From Chondrinema litorale (lineage in GTDB: Bacteria; Bacteroidota; Bacteroidia; Cytophagales; Flammeovirgaceae), in the NCBI RefSeq assembly GCF_026250525.1, contig NZ_CP111045.1, forward strand, positions 186,001-250,000: a stretch of 64,000 nucleotides of DNA. The letters are read 5' to 3'. This document shows positions 1 through 7,952 of this stretch, in pieces (positions within the stretch are counted from its first letter, which is position 1; every line of letters begins with the position of its first letter). Below the pieces are notes generated by a model. That model was given only the letters and a program-made list of their open reading frames with translations, was not told where the DNA came from and searched no databases. The position numbers were made by a program, and so were the translations under genes.

Positions 1-2
1 AT

Positions 3-409
3 ACTTTTTTATATGGTAGAAAATCTTATGAGTTAATGATTAGTTACTGGCCGCAACAACAAGGAGAGTTTGCCAAAGTAATGAATGAGATGTCAAAAAT
101 AGTTTCTCCAACACAGTAGATAAAGCTGTTTGGAATTCTACTTTATTTAATGGTGATATTGTGAATGAAATTAACACTATAAAAAAACAAGAAGGTAAAG
201 ATTTGGTTCTTTTTGCAGGCGCAGATCTCGCAACAACCTTCATAAATAACAATTTGATAGATGAATACAGGATTATTATAAATCCAGTTTCAATTGGAAA
301 AGGGAAACCACTTTTTAAAGATTTAATGTCTCCCTTAAAATTAAAATTGCTTAATTCTATCGCATTTAATTGTGGTAATATACTTTTGATTTATAAACCC
401 GAAAGGTGA
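3..409 (+). pseudogene. DHFR/RibD C-terminal-domain protein, frameshifted, 5' end outside window
   Basis: Position 3 opens in a frame reading YGRKSYELMISYWP, typical of the dihydrofolate-reductase-like RibD C-terminal fold found in stand-alone 'dihydrofolate reductase family' proteins. That frame stops at 118. A second frame continues DKAVWNSTLFNGDIVNEI and ends with the family's LIDEYRIIINPVSIGKGKPLF block and a final LLIYKP strand. The two frames join if one T is restored in the T-run near 102-105, where FSN then reads correctly. This is a one-base deletion in a homopolymer, either real decay or a sequencing error. The enzyme activity of this family is mostly unproven. The start lies before the window. 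Confidence 0.8.
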
Positions 410-429
410 ATTTTTTTAATAAGAATATC

Positions 430-660
430 ATGGTTGAAGTATTCAAAACAAATGTTGAATGTGAGGAACAGGCCAGTATGTTACTCAAAAAAATACATGA
501 AGAGTTTGATGAGTATAAGGCAAATTTTGACCTCGAAGATTGTGATAACATTTTAAGAGTGGAGACAAACTCAGGCTATGTTCAAGTTTCTTTATTAATA
601 AGTCTACTGAAAAATTTTAAGTTTAATGCGGAGGTCTTGCCTGATATAGTTATTAGCTAA
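430..660 (+). CDS. small conserved protein of unknown function (HMA-like length)
   Basis: A 76-residue product starting MVEVFKTNV. I recognise this as a short Bacteroidota family beginning with this motif and carrying a central FDLEDCDNILRVE stretch, but no function is established. The length and alternating pattern could fit a small ferredoxin-like or heavy-metal-associated fold, without the CxxC metal site. The frame is open from a GTG at 406 that overlaps the upstream stop. I prefer ATG 430 because the family motif begins exactly there. It may be co-transcribed with the upstream DHFR-like gene. Confidence in coding is good, in function low. Confidence 0.6.
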   Translation: MVEVFKTNVECEEQASMLLKKIHEEFDEYKANFDLEDCDNILRVETNSGYVQVSLLISLLKNFKFNAEVLPDIVIS

Positions 661-827
661 ATTATGACAAAATGGGATGGGATTGTCATAGTTTAAGATT
701 TTAGTCAAATTGCCAAATTTTCAACGAAAACAATGATTAATCTATAATTCATTTACATTTAATCTGTTTTCTTGAAGAATTACAAGTTTTTTTGAGTACT
801 TTGCATGACATTTTACGTTAAAAAAAC

Positions 828-1019
828 ATGGACAATTGTTTTGAACAAGAGTTATTTGCTTTGACAAAAAAAGAAGCCAAACTAGCATTCAATATCATAG
901 CAAATAGACATAAAAATACAAGAAACTCTTCTGTTTCTAATGCTATTAAATTAAGGAGTTACCAAAAATTAAAGTCATGGAATAAGGTAGCTTTTCTTGA
1001 TGAAAGATCTAAAAATTAA
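828..1019 (+). CDS. small hypothetical protein
   Basis: A 63-residue Lys/Asn-rich, probably cytosolic product with no recognised domain. It ends 27 bases before a strong stem-loop with a T-run, which supports it being a real terminal gene. The upstream 120 bases are very AT-rich and hold a TACTTTGC element about 25 bases before the ATG, loosely like the Bacteroidota -7 box. No homologue is recognised from the sequence alone. Confidence 0.4.
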   Translation: MDNCFEQELFALTKKEAKLAFNIIANRHKNTRNSSVSNAIKLRSYQKLKSWNKVAFLDERSKN

Positions 1020-1045
1020 TTATTCAGAGTTACTTTATATTAAGC

Positions 1046-1075
1046 AAGCCAGATAAATTTTTATCTGGCTTTTTT
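1046..1075. terminator. intrinsic terminator between convergent genes
   Basis: Stem AAGCCAGATAA (1046-1056), four-base loop, TTATCTGGCTT (1061-1071), then further T residues. It lies between the plus-strand gene ending at 1019 and the minus-strand gene ending at 1084. It probably terminates the plus-strand transcript and may also serve the minus strand. Confidence 0.85.
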
Positions 1076-1083
1076 ATGCCCAA

Positions 1084-2397
1084 TTATTTGGTGAGTAATT
1101 CTTTCGATTTATATGGCCCAAAGACTTTTGTTACTTTATAATCTTCTGTTTCATCATCTAGAATAATTACATAATACTCTTTACCTTCTGGCAATACTCT
1201 TATTAAAATATGTCCCTCAGTGCTTTTGTAACTATTTTCTAAAGAAGGACCAATTACATTTTTGTTGGCTTCTAATATGTTCGTAGCAAATAAATCTCGC
1301 TCCTCAGTATACAGATATCTAGAAGTAATTCTTCTAAGAACCTCATGCCCCGGATGGTCAGAAGACCAAGTTTGTTGCACCCACACTCTTGGTTTAATGG
1401 TACTTACATAAAATTCGTTTTGCGAGTCTCTATTTCCATGATGATTTAAAGTAGCAATATCAACTTCGCCAATTGCCGGTGCAGCAGGAGTTTCCAAATC
1501 TGCCCATATGGGTTTGCCTAGATCGGCTACACCCGGAATATCGCCACCTGTAAAATAATTAAAAGGGCCATAATCTATGCGAATAGCATTGCTACATGGG
1601 TTTTCGTGTGGTCTGCTTTTCCAAGACATATTGGTTGTATCAGGAAAATGATTGTATGTTTGATCTTCAATTCCTCTCCAAATCACCCCATTAGACATAA
1701 TATTTCTCACTGAAAACTGCGTATATTTTGATGGATTATTTACCAATACAATTTGGTTATTGCTTCCGGCTTTGAGTGATGTTGCGTGCATTCCATTTTC
1801 ACTAACTTGGTAATCGATAAAATTCCAGTAATTCTCAAAGCTCTGGTATTCTTCTTCGTCATAAATATTTTCGGCAAGTATTCTTTTTTTGTTTTTGAGA
1901 GGCACAGGATAACTATAATCGGGATAACCTCTATCTATTAATAGCTTTACTGGTATCTGCTCTGCTACTCCAGTAATGCCTGTAAGGTAATATTTACCTG
2001 ATGACGAAAGTTTTGCTCCCGGATAATATGCACCATAATGGTCGTCGTGAAAATGCGTGATAAGTGCATAATCCAGTTTAACTTCCATCTCTTTAGGATA
2101 AACATGCTGTATATAATTCACGATCCATTCAGATGGAGTTTTAGAATAATTAGGGTGAATAGTTGAATTTCTGGGAGTAAAAATTCTATCACCAGTGGGG
2201 CTCATTTCTCCAGCATCTAGTAACATGCTTGTTCCATCAGGAAATATATAAAAAGCTGCGTCACCTCTGCCAGTATTTATATGATGCAAATCTAGCATGC
2301 CTTCTTGCCAAGTGGGTAAGGCTTCGCCAATGGTTGCAATTTGGCCAAAACAGTTTACAGCCAGAAGCATACAAATAATAAATAGTACAGCTTTCAT
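1084..2397 (-). CDS. secreted metallo-beta-lactamase-fold hydrolase
   Basis: A 437-residue protein with a cleavable signal peptide (hydrophobic stretch to CFGQ, about residue 19), so probably periplasmic or outer-membrane facing. It has an MBL-fold metal site: THFHDDHYG near residues 113-119 gives the HxHxDH motif. A later GGDIPG segment and LNHHGN near residue 315 supply further ligand positions, as in ComEC-like and other MBL hydrolases. An early LLDAGE strand also matches the fold. The substrate cannot be read from the sequence. It is a stand-alone gene, convergent with the small gene at 828. Family assignment is firm, reaction unknown. Confidence 0.85.
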   Translation of the reverse strand: MKAVLFIICMLLAVNCFGQIATIGEALPTWQEGMLDLHHINTGRGDAAFYIFPDGTSMLLDAGEMSPTGDRIFTPRNSTIHPNYSKTPSEWIVNYIQHVYPKEMEVKLDYALITHFHDDHYGAYYPGAKLSSSGKYYLTGITGVAEQIPVKLLIDRGYPDYSYPVPLKNKKRILAENIYDEEEYQSFENYWNFIDYQVSENGMHATSLKAGSNNQIVLVNNPSKYTQFSVRNIMSNGVIWRGIEDQTYNHFPDTTNMSWKSRPHENPCSNAIRIDYGPFNYFTGGDIPGVADLGKPIWADLETPAAPAIGEVDIATLNHHGNRDSQNEFYVSTIKPRVWVQQTWSSDHPGHEVLRRITSRYLYTEERDLFATNILEANKNVIGPSLENSYKSTEGHILIRVLPEGKEYYVIILDDETEDYKVTKVFGPYKSKELLTK

Positions 2398-2729
2398 TTT
2401 AAATCTATCTTTTTGATTATTAGTAACTTATTGAAACAATTAAAGCTATATGGTTCTTTAAAGAGGAACAATAATGCAGTTTTAATTTTTAGTGAATTTT
2501 AGCCAGATGAACCAAATGTCGATTGTTACTACATTATTGATAACAAAGATTACATCAAGCCTGTTTTTGTAAAAAAATAAACCAATTAATAATTATGTAT
2601 TTGAACTGGTTGCATATATTTAGATGTTTCAATTTACCTTTCCGAATAAACTTTGATACTCACTTATTTAATTAATCACATATAGTGAGTGAATTACCAC
2701 CAATTTTCATTCAATTTAGTCCTAAAAAC

Positions 2730-3884
2730 ATGAAAACACTTTTTAAGTTAGTTTTAGCTAGTGTCTCTATCATTACTATTTTTTCGTCTTGCTCTAATAT
2801 TAATACAGAAGCAATAGAAACAGAAAACTCATTCGATTCACTTAAATCTACAAATTTTAAAGTAGATGCTTTTTGGCCAAAACAATTACCCAATAGCTGG
2901 ATTTTGGGAGAAGTTCCTGGTCTTTCTATTGATAAACACGATCATATCTGGATTTTACAGCGTCCCAATTCTTTAGATGGGAGGGAGCTTGGGGCTTCAA
3001 GTGGAGAAAAAGATTGTTGTGCTCCCGCACCCTCTGTAATAGAATTTGATACTGAGGGAAATTTAGTAAACGCTTGGAATATATTTGAATCAGAGGGAAG
3101 TGCTGATCCCGATCAACTTTGGGCTGGAAAAGAACATGGAATTTATATAGATGCAGATGATTTCGTATGGATTGCAGATGCCAAAGGTCACACTGTTTTA
3201 AAGCTAACAAAGGAAGGGAAACAACTTTTGCAAATTGGTAAATCTGGCCAAACCAATGGAAGTAACGATACCTTACTGCTTGGAGGTCCGGCAGATGTTG
3301 CTGTTGATATAGAAGCTAATGAAGTTTTTGTGGCTGATGGTTATGTTAATAGAAGAGTGATTGTTTTTGATTCTGAAACAGGGGCTTATAAAAGACATTG
3401 GGGTGCTTACGGAGAAGCTCCACACGATAATGAATTGCCTTTAAGATCTGCCGGTGATGAACCTATTCACTCTTTTAGGACTGCTGTGCACGCTGTTACT
3501 ATTTCGAATGAGGGGAATGTTTATGTAGCAGATAGAAGCAACAATAGAATTCAGGTTTTCAAAAAAGATGGAACATTTGTTAGAGAAACATTTATAGCTA
3601 ATGATGGTGGAAGTGGTTCGATTTGGGATATAGAATTTTCAAGAGACCCAGCACAAAGCTATGTGTATGTTCCAGATGGTGCCAATATGAAAGTTTGGGT
3701 GTTAGATCATAAAACATTGGAGGTAATAAATTCTTTTGGTTTTGGTGGTAGAAACTCTGGTCAATTTGGTTGGGTACATAGCTTAGTTGTCGATTCGAAA
3801 GGAACGATATATACCTCAGAAGTAAATCCTGGAAAACGTGTACAAAAGTTTTTACCAGTATCAGAAGATGAGTTGAGCAATTAA
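2730..3884 (+). CDS. NHL-repeat / SMP-30-like beta-propeller lipoprotein
   Basis: About 384 residues. An upstream GTG at 2685 keeps the frame open, but ATG 2730 gives MKTLFKLVLAS followed by a lipobox-like FSSCS, so this start fits a lipoprotein signal. The body has repeated blade motifs such as DDFVWIADAKGHTVLKL, EVFVADGYVNRRVIVFD, NVYVADRSNNRIQVF and YVYVPDGANMKVWVL, typical of six-bladed NHL propellers related to peptidyl-alpha-hydroxyglycine lyase and gluconolactonase-like proteins. Such lipoproteins bind or process exported ligands, but the substrate is unknown. The gene ends 12 bases before an IS3 insertion. Confidence 0.85.
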   Translation: MKTLFKLVLASVSIITIFSSCSNINTEAIETENSFDSLKSTNFKVDAFWPKQLPNSWILGEVPGLSIDKHDHIWILQRPNSLDGRELGASSGEKDCCAPAPSVIEFDTEGNLVNAWNIFESEGSADPDQLWAGKEHGIYIDADDFVWIADAKGHTVLKLTKEGKQLLQIGKSGQTNGSNDTLLLGGPADVAVDIEANEVFVADGYVNRRVIVFDSETGAYKRHWGAYGEAPHDNELPLRSAGDEPIHSFRTAVHAVTISNEGNVYVADRSNNRIQVFKKDGTFVRETFIANDGGSGSIWDIEFSRDPAQSYVYVPDGANMKVWVLDHKTLEVINSFGFGGRNSGQFGWVHSLVVDSKGTIYTSEVNPGKRVQKFLPVSEDELSN

Positions 3885-3940
3885 AATCTTTAATATGACT
3901 AGTCCTAAAAAATCGATACAGATTTTAAGATAAAATTAAG

Positions 3941-3972
3941 TAGCATCGGGAATAGACTCGGTGCTATTTTTC
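3941..3972 (+). terminator. terminator inside the IS3 left end
   Basis: TAGCATCG ... CGGTGCTA stem followed by TTTTTCTTT, reading on the plus strand. It lies just inside the IS end and overlaps the codons for the orfB C-terminus. It would stop transcription entering the element from the upstream lipoprotein gene. Many IS elements protect themselves in this way. Confidence 0.6.
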
Positions 3973-4154
3973 TTTCTATAGTTCTTAATCTTGACTTTGT
4001 TTTGTTGATGCATAAAAACTGGAGTGTTCATCCAACAGCTCCAATGTGGCCGATCATGTTTGTAAATATAAATACTCTGTTCTATAAGTTTGTCCATTAG
4101 CTCTATATCTGACGTAGTAATTCCTAAGATAAATTCGTGTTTTAAAATGCCATT

Positions 4155-4168
4155 CCATGGGGGCCATT
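4155..4168. repeat. 14-bp GC-rich insertion in IS3 orfB beside catalytic Glu
   Basis: On the gene strand the context is ATGG-CCC-CCAT-GGA-ATGG: a 4-base word, its reverse complement, and the word again. CCATT flanks it on both sides on the plus strand. Deleting 14 bases restores VNGILKHEF directly after the catalytic AER. Confidence 0.8.
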
Positions 4169-4281
4169 TACTCTTTCGGCTATTGCATTTTGATATGGAT
4201 CATAACTTTCTGTCATGCTGCAAGCAATTTCAGTACTATGAAGTAGCTGCTGATAGGTATCACAACAGTACTGTACTCCTT

Positions 4282-4293
4282 GCAGGCGCCCTT
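4282..4293. repeat. 12-bp GC-rich insertion in IS3 orfB beside second catalytic Asp
   Basis: Plus strand CCTT-GCAGGCGC-CCTT: eight GC-rich bases between a duplicated CCTT. It adds GRLQ to the conserved HHSD(K/R)GVQY motif. The gene-strand form GCGCCTGCAAGG differs at two positions from the 12-mer GCGGCTGCAAGC found elsewhere in the window. Confidence 0.75.
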
Positions 4294-4827
4294 TGTCTGA
4301 ATGATGAATCAACTCCCTTTTAGGATATTGTCGGTTGGTAATTGCCATTTGAAGAGCTTCTACAGCTCCTGATGCATCTAGGCTATTTGATACATTATAT
4401 CCCATAATCTGCTTAGAGTAGGCATCAGTTACTAATGATAAATACATCGGGTTTTCCCTTGTGCCAATGTAAGTAATGTCGGATACCCAGACTTGCTCAG
4501 GCTTATCGATATAAAAATTTTCGATAAGGTTTTTATGCTTTCTAAATCGATGGTGAGAGTCTGTGGTGACATGGTATTGCTTCATCGGGACTATTTGTAA
4601 ATGGTTAGCTTTCATAATGGAGAATAACCTATCTCGACCAACACCTAACTCTCTGAGCTGTTCATAGAGCAAATGATATAACTTTCGTGTGCCAATTCGT
4701 GGCATTTTCAAGCGTACCTCTTGTACCATAGCAATTACTTGTGTGGCTATTTCTTGTTTTAACCTCCTCCTTTTGATAGAGCGGTAGTAAACCTGCCTAC
4801 TGATCCCCAACAGTTCACAAGCCCGTA

Positions 4828-5262
4828 TCACACTCCCTTTTTGTTCAACCTTGAATCGATCAACTGTTGAGGTAAAGACTTTTTTCTGATGGGTATTTTC
4901 AGCTCAGCTTCAGCAATATCTATCATCATATCAAACAGGATCACTTTCTTGTCTGAATCTTCAAGTCGCTTCTCTAGAGATGCTTTTTGTTGTTCTAGTA
5001 AACGGACTTTGTCTTCTAGCTCCAAAAGCTTTTGATCTGGGGATTTTTCCATTTTCAAATGTGATTTATTCTCCCAATCTAAGTTACCAAATTTTAGCAG
5101 CCAAGTTTTTACCGTAGCATTTCCTTGAATACCATATTTTCGTTGAGCCGCTTTTATTCCCAAAAAGCCGCTCTCTATTTCTTGAACAACCTGCAATTTA
5201 AAAGCATAACTGTAATCGCGTTGTGTGCGCTTAACATACTGGGGTTCATTGTCTTTCTTCAT
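4828..5262 (-). CDS. IS3 orfA (helix-turn-helix, leucine-zipper) protein
   Basis: A 144-residue OrfA. The N-terminal helix-turn-helix (SYAFKLQVVQEIESG, then KYGIQGNATVKTWLLKFG) binds the element ends. A heptad-rich coiled coil (LELEDKVRLLEQQKASLEKRLED, about residues 80-105) dimerises it. OrfA normally acts alone as a regulator or, after -1 frameshifting, as the N-terminal half of the OrfAB transposase. No insertion or stop is seen here, so unlike its partner this gene is intact. Confidence 0.9.
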   Translation of the reverse strand: MKKDNEPQYVKRTQRDYSYAFKLQVVQEIESGFLGIKAAQRKYGIQGNATVKTWLLKFGNLDWENKSHLKMEKSPDQKLLELEDKVRLLEQQKASLEKRLEDSDKKVILFDMMIDIAEAELKIPIRKKSLPQQLIDSRLNKKGV

Positions 5263-5314
5263 AGTGTTACTTTTTGTGTAACGCTTATTCAGGACGGGAC
5301 AATAAATTTCGAAA

Positions 5315-5345
5315 AAAAAGCCTATGAAAATTCCATAGGCTTTTT
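5315..5345 (-). terminator. intrinsic terminator of the 164-residue gene
   Basis: GCCTATG (5320-5326) pairs with CATAGGC (5334-5340). Read on the minus strand the stem is followed by eight T residues, directly downstream of the stop at 5352. It lies just outside the IS3 end. Confidence 0.8.
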
Positions 5346-5351
5346 ATTAAC

Positions 5352-5846
5352 TTACTTTTTTACCAATCTGTCGTTTAATATTTTCGACCATTTTTCAACA
5401 CCTTGTAGCTCTTCGTAAAGTTGTAAGCTTACATCAGCATTAAAAAATTCTAGTTTAATATCTTGCTTCTCTCGGGTTTTAGGAATAAAATCCAATTCAA
5501 GTTTGTCAATCACTTTTTGCATTCCGCTATTACTCTTAAAAGTTCTGTTGGTGTTAATTACTTTACATGATTGAAAATCAGCAAGATTGATATATTGCTC
5601 ATCTACTTTATCTTTTGCTTCTCTGTAAAAAAATACGGTATTTTTTAATTCATCTAAACCAATTGCGAAGTTCCCAAAAGTTTCCTTTTGGTTTATTTGG
5701 CAATGATGTTCGTTCGCAATTTTAGTAAGCGAATTTAATAATTGCTTTGCTCTATTTTTTCTGCTTTTGGCAATTAAAATAAATGGTAGAATACATAAAA
5801 AAGTACCAAATATGCCTATAATGGCAGTTCCTAAATCCATTTCCAT
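5352..5846 (-). CDS. membrane-anchored hypothetical protein
   Basis: 164 residues. One N-terminal transmembrane helix (about residues 7-27, TAIIGIFGTFLCILPFILIA) is followed by a basic stop-transfer KSRKNRAKQ, so the rest is probably cytosolic. The soluble part has an alternating strand/helix pattern (FAIGLDELKNTVFFYREAKD, SCKVINTNRTFKS) recalling small PH-like YcxB-type modules, but I do not recognise a named family with certainty. It has its own terminator and an AT-rich 110-base gap to the next minus-strand gene. Function unknown. Confidence 0.6.
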   Translation of the reverse strand: MEMDLGTAIIGIFGTFLCILPFILIAKSRKNRAKQLLNSLTKIANEHHCQINQKETFGNFAIGLDELKNTVFFYREAKDKVDEQYINLADFQSCKVINTNRTFKSNSGMQKVIDKLELDFIPKTREKQDIKLEFFNADVSLQLYEELQGVEKWSKILNDRLVKK

Positions 5847-5953
5847 GGTTATAATATTTAAAATTTTAGAATAAAATGATAAAGGCTAAGCATGCTACAT
5901 AGCCGATTGAATCGATAAGATTCGTTTTTAAAGCATGAAAAAGTGGAAATGGA

Positions 5954-6325
5954 TTACCAGAAGTAATGGAATGGAAATATGATATCGGTTTTCCTATAAT
6001 TTATAAGAAAACCAAGTGAGAATTTCTCGTATTGAATAAATTCTGCTTCAAATAAATGCGCTACAGAGTTGGCAATGAGCCATAACTCGTCAAATGTTTT
6101 TTTGAAAGTCGGCGTGCTAAACTCGAAGAAAGTATCTACAGAGTTCTCTACTTGTGATGTATGGTAAGCAAGTTTTGAAGATACCGATGCAGCATATTTT
6201 GCGTGTTCGCCTTTATTATTTTCATTGAAGTCAGAATTTACTGGCGAATAAGCAACAGCACCAACTGCAAAGCAGTAGATCGTTGTTAAAGTTATCGCAC
6301 TAAAAATTCTAAACTTTTCTTTCAT
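5954..6325 (-). CDS. small exported hypothetical protein
   Basis: 123 residues with a signal-peptide-like N-terminus (basic MKEKFR, hydrophobic IFSAITLTTIYCFAVGAVAYS). The mature part is helical and acidic (SSKLAYHTSQVENSVDTFFEF, FDELWLIANSVAHLFEAEF) and ends in an aromatic cluster FPFHYFW. No family is recognised. It points the same way as the membrane protein downstream but is separated by 107 bases, so an operon is uncertain. Confidence 0.45.
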   Translation of the reverse strand: MKEKFRIFSAITLTTIYCFAVGAVAYSPVNSDFNENNKGEHAKYAASVSSKLAYHTSQVENSVDTFFEFSTPTFKKTFDELWLIANSVAHLFEAEFIQYEKFSLGFLINYRKTDIIFPFHYFW

Positions 6326-6454
6326 TGCGCTAAAATAGCTTTAAAATCACCAATTTAAATAGGCATATCCTAAAAATATTTTTAGTGATGAAGAGCTAAC
6401 AATAAATGAATTAAAGTTGTTCGCATTTTTAATAAAATTTATGTATCGTCCTGG

Positions 6455-6641
6455 AATCCAGCGATTAGCTTAGCCAAGCTTATTGATTAAGTAAAACAAC
6501 TTGTACCTTTCTGGTAGTTAGCTTTTGGAAGAAGCCCTAAGGCTGAATGGTACGATAGAGTCCATCCTGAAATCTGACTGGTAGGTATATAGTCCTCAAG
6601 GGCGATTGTTGATTTAATTGGTTGCGCTATAAGCGACCCCG
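6455..6641 (+). mobile_element. orphan IS110-family left end (bridge-RNA region relic)
   Basis: This 187-base stretch is clearly homologous to the leader of the intact IS110 at 20180-20365. Both begin ATCCAGCGATTAG, share the blocks CTTTTGGAAGAA and TATATAGTCCT, and end at GACCCCG. No IS110 transposase follows; an IS4-type element begins instead. In IS110 elements this non-coding end encodes the bridge RNA, so this is a detached copy of such a region. Whether it is still transcribed cannot be told. Confidence 0.7.
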
Positions 6642-6791
6642 TCTATGCGACCCAGTCAATGCCGTCAACTTAAGCATAAAAAAGATTGTTATAATTAAGT
6701 AATCGGTTTAAAAGATGGAAACATATGCTACTTTTTTTTTGAGCTACTTAAATCTGAACTTTTTAGTGTTGACTTTCAAAAGCAACATAGT

Positions 6792-7442
6792 ATGAAGTCA
6801 CAAGATTTTATTCGGAAACGACTATTGGGATTCTCACAGATAGCTGCTATTTTAATCAATCGGGTTGTAAAGAACCTCAGTATTGAAGTGAGTAATTTCT
6901 TTAACGCTATTGGTAGTTATTCGGTTTGCAGTAAACAAGCTTTCAGTAAAGCCCGCAAAAAGTTGAAGTATACTGCCTTTATAGCCCTGAATGGTAAGTA
7001 TGTACAGGGATTTTATCAAACATCTTTGGTCAGCCTCTATCAAAACACTTATTATGTTTTTGCTGTGGATGGAAGTCTATGCCAACTTCCAACCTCACCG
7101 GCTATAGTAAAACATTTTGGCCTTTGGAAGAATCATACTGATACAGGTATGCCCATGGGTAGGTCTTGTGTAGTATATGATGTACTCAATCATGTAGTAA
7201 TTCAAGGAGCATTAGCGAGTAATTCAGAAAGTGAGCAAGACTTATTTCGGGTCATTTATCACCAAATTTCTGAGTACCTGCCTCAGCTCAGTCCCAAAGT
7301 TATTTGGCTTATGGATAGAGCTTATCCATCTTATGACCTATGTAAAACCATAGATATAAACCTAAAGGTGGCAGCGGCCCGATATCGTGATAAACGTATC
7401 TTCCATGGCGTCATTCTCTCCTCATCTTTTCCTATAATTTAA
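6792..7442 (+). pseudogene. IS4-family transposase, C-terminally truncated
   Basis: The N-terminal two-thirds of an IS4/DDE_Tnp_1 transposase. FAVDGSLCQLP supplies the first catalytic Asp and WLMDRAYPSYDL the second. The family sequence is recognisable to about NLKV (near 7365). Beyond that the reading becomes unrelated and stops at 7442, so the C-terminal beta-strand domain and the catalytic Glu are missing. AATGCCGTCAACTTAA at 6658-6673 resembles the end region of this IS group. The 3' break abuts an oppositely oriented IS5-like fragment. A GC-rich patch GGTGGCAGCGGCCCG near 7370 may be another small insertion but cannot be resolved. Confidence 0.8.
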
Positions 7443-7460
7443 TCTCTTTTGCCGAGAGAT

Positions 7461-7877
7461 TCAAACATACGTCCATGGTGGCCAATGCTTTTTGAACTCT
7501 TCCTCAGTTGCATATGCTCTTTTTGGCATATATCCTCCTAGCTCTAAGACAGCTTGAAGTACTTGCAAACTAAGCGACTGCGATTGATAGGCATTAGAAG
7601 GGGCTAGTCCAAAACTTAAAGCTAATAGATCATAAGTCAGACCGCCGGGTGCCGGAGCACTTTTTATGCTATATAAACCAAAAAAGAACAGGTCTTTATA
7701 AGTAGCAAATACACTTTCAGATGGGAAGCCACTTTGTCTTTCATCTATGGTCTCATCAAAGAGTTCAACATATGCTTGTTCAAAGAGAGTAGCCAACTTA
7801 TTGAATTGCTCTTCACTTAACCCTGTACTCGCTTTCCATTGTCTTTCTGTTCTTATTTCTTTGTAGGATATTGCCAT
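7461..7877 (-). pseudogene. IS5-like transposase N-terminal fragment
   Basis: About 135 residues with the helix-turn-helix region of the DDE superfamily endonucleases (FPSESVFATYKDLFFFGLYSIKS, then LTYDLLALSFGLAPSNAYQ) that normally precedes the catalytic domain. The frame is lost after EFKKHW, just where the DDE domain should begin, at the junction with the IS4 fragment. Five extra residues (APAPG, bases 7644-7658) interrupt the conserved LYSIKSGLTYDLLA helix. The 5' side of the element truncates the glutaminase gene at about 7950. Confidence 0.75.
7644..7658. repeat. 15-bp GC-rich insertion in IS5-like helix-turn-helix
   Basis: Plus strand contains CCGG-GTG-CCGG, a 4-3-4 palindrome, inside otherwise AT-rich coding DNA. 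It adds APAPG in frame between IKS and GLTYDLL. The placement of the boundary is ambiguous by a few bases. Confidence 0.6.
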
Positions 7878-7952
7878 TTTTCTTTTTTATCCCAAAAATA
7901 ATAATATTGATTATCAATTACTTACACCAGAACAAGTCTAATATTTTGGTGA

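Larger units (their letters stand above)
3936..4831 (-). pseudogene. IS3 orfB transposase (DDE integrase), frameshifted
   Basis: The rve-type DDE domain is clear: WVSDITYIG supplies the first Asp, HHSDKG the second, and NAIAERVNG the Glu. The reading frame ends prematurely after ERVNG because 14 bases are inserted at 4155-4168. Removing them gives ILKHEFILGITTSDIELMDK and continues to a stop at 3936-3938, the expected C-terminus. A second, in-frame 12-base insertion at 4282-4293 adds GRLQ directly behind the second catalytic Asp. Start codon GTG 4831 overlaps the orfA stop. Expression normally needs a -1 frameshift from orfA at an A-rich site near AACAAAAAGG. Confidence 0.9.
3896..5301 (-). 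mobile_element. IS3-family (IS150-group) insertion sequence, degraded
   Basis: A 1406-bp element. The right end reads, on the minus strand, TGTCCCGTCCTGAATAAGCG. The left end, TGACTAGTCCTAAAAAATCG, is its imperfect inverted repeat. Both sides carry the trinucleotide ATA (3893-3895 and 5302-5304), matching the 3-bp target duplication usual for IS3. It encodes orfA and orfB on the minus strand. orfA is intact, but orfB carries two short GC-rich insertions (4155-4168 and 4282-4293), the first of which shifts frame, so the copy is probably inactive. Confidence 0.9.

Noticed and set aside
6638..6654. Possible 14-base insertion CGTCTATGCGACCC with repeated GCGACCC
   Set aside because: The intact IS110 copy also has GACCCCG at this point, so part of the repeat is native, and the site is a junction between two elements. 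The shared GTCTATGCGAC with 49144 is noted but not interpreted.
7405..7480. Two CCATGG-containing patches around the IS4/IS5 junction
   Set aside because: Both may be short insertions, but the flanking frames are too damaged to reconstruct the original sequence.
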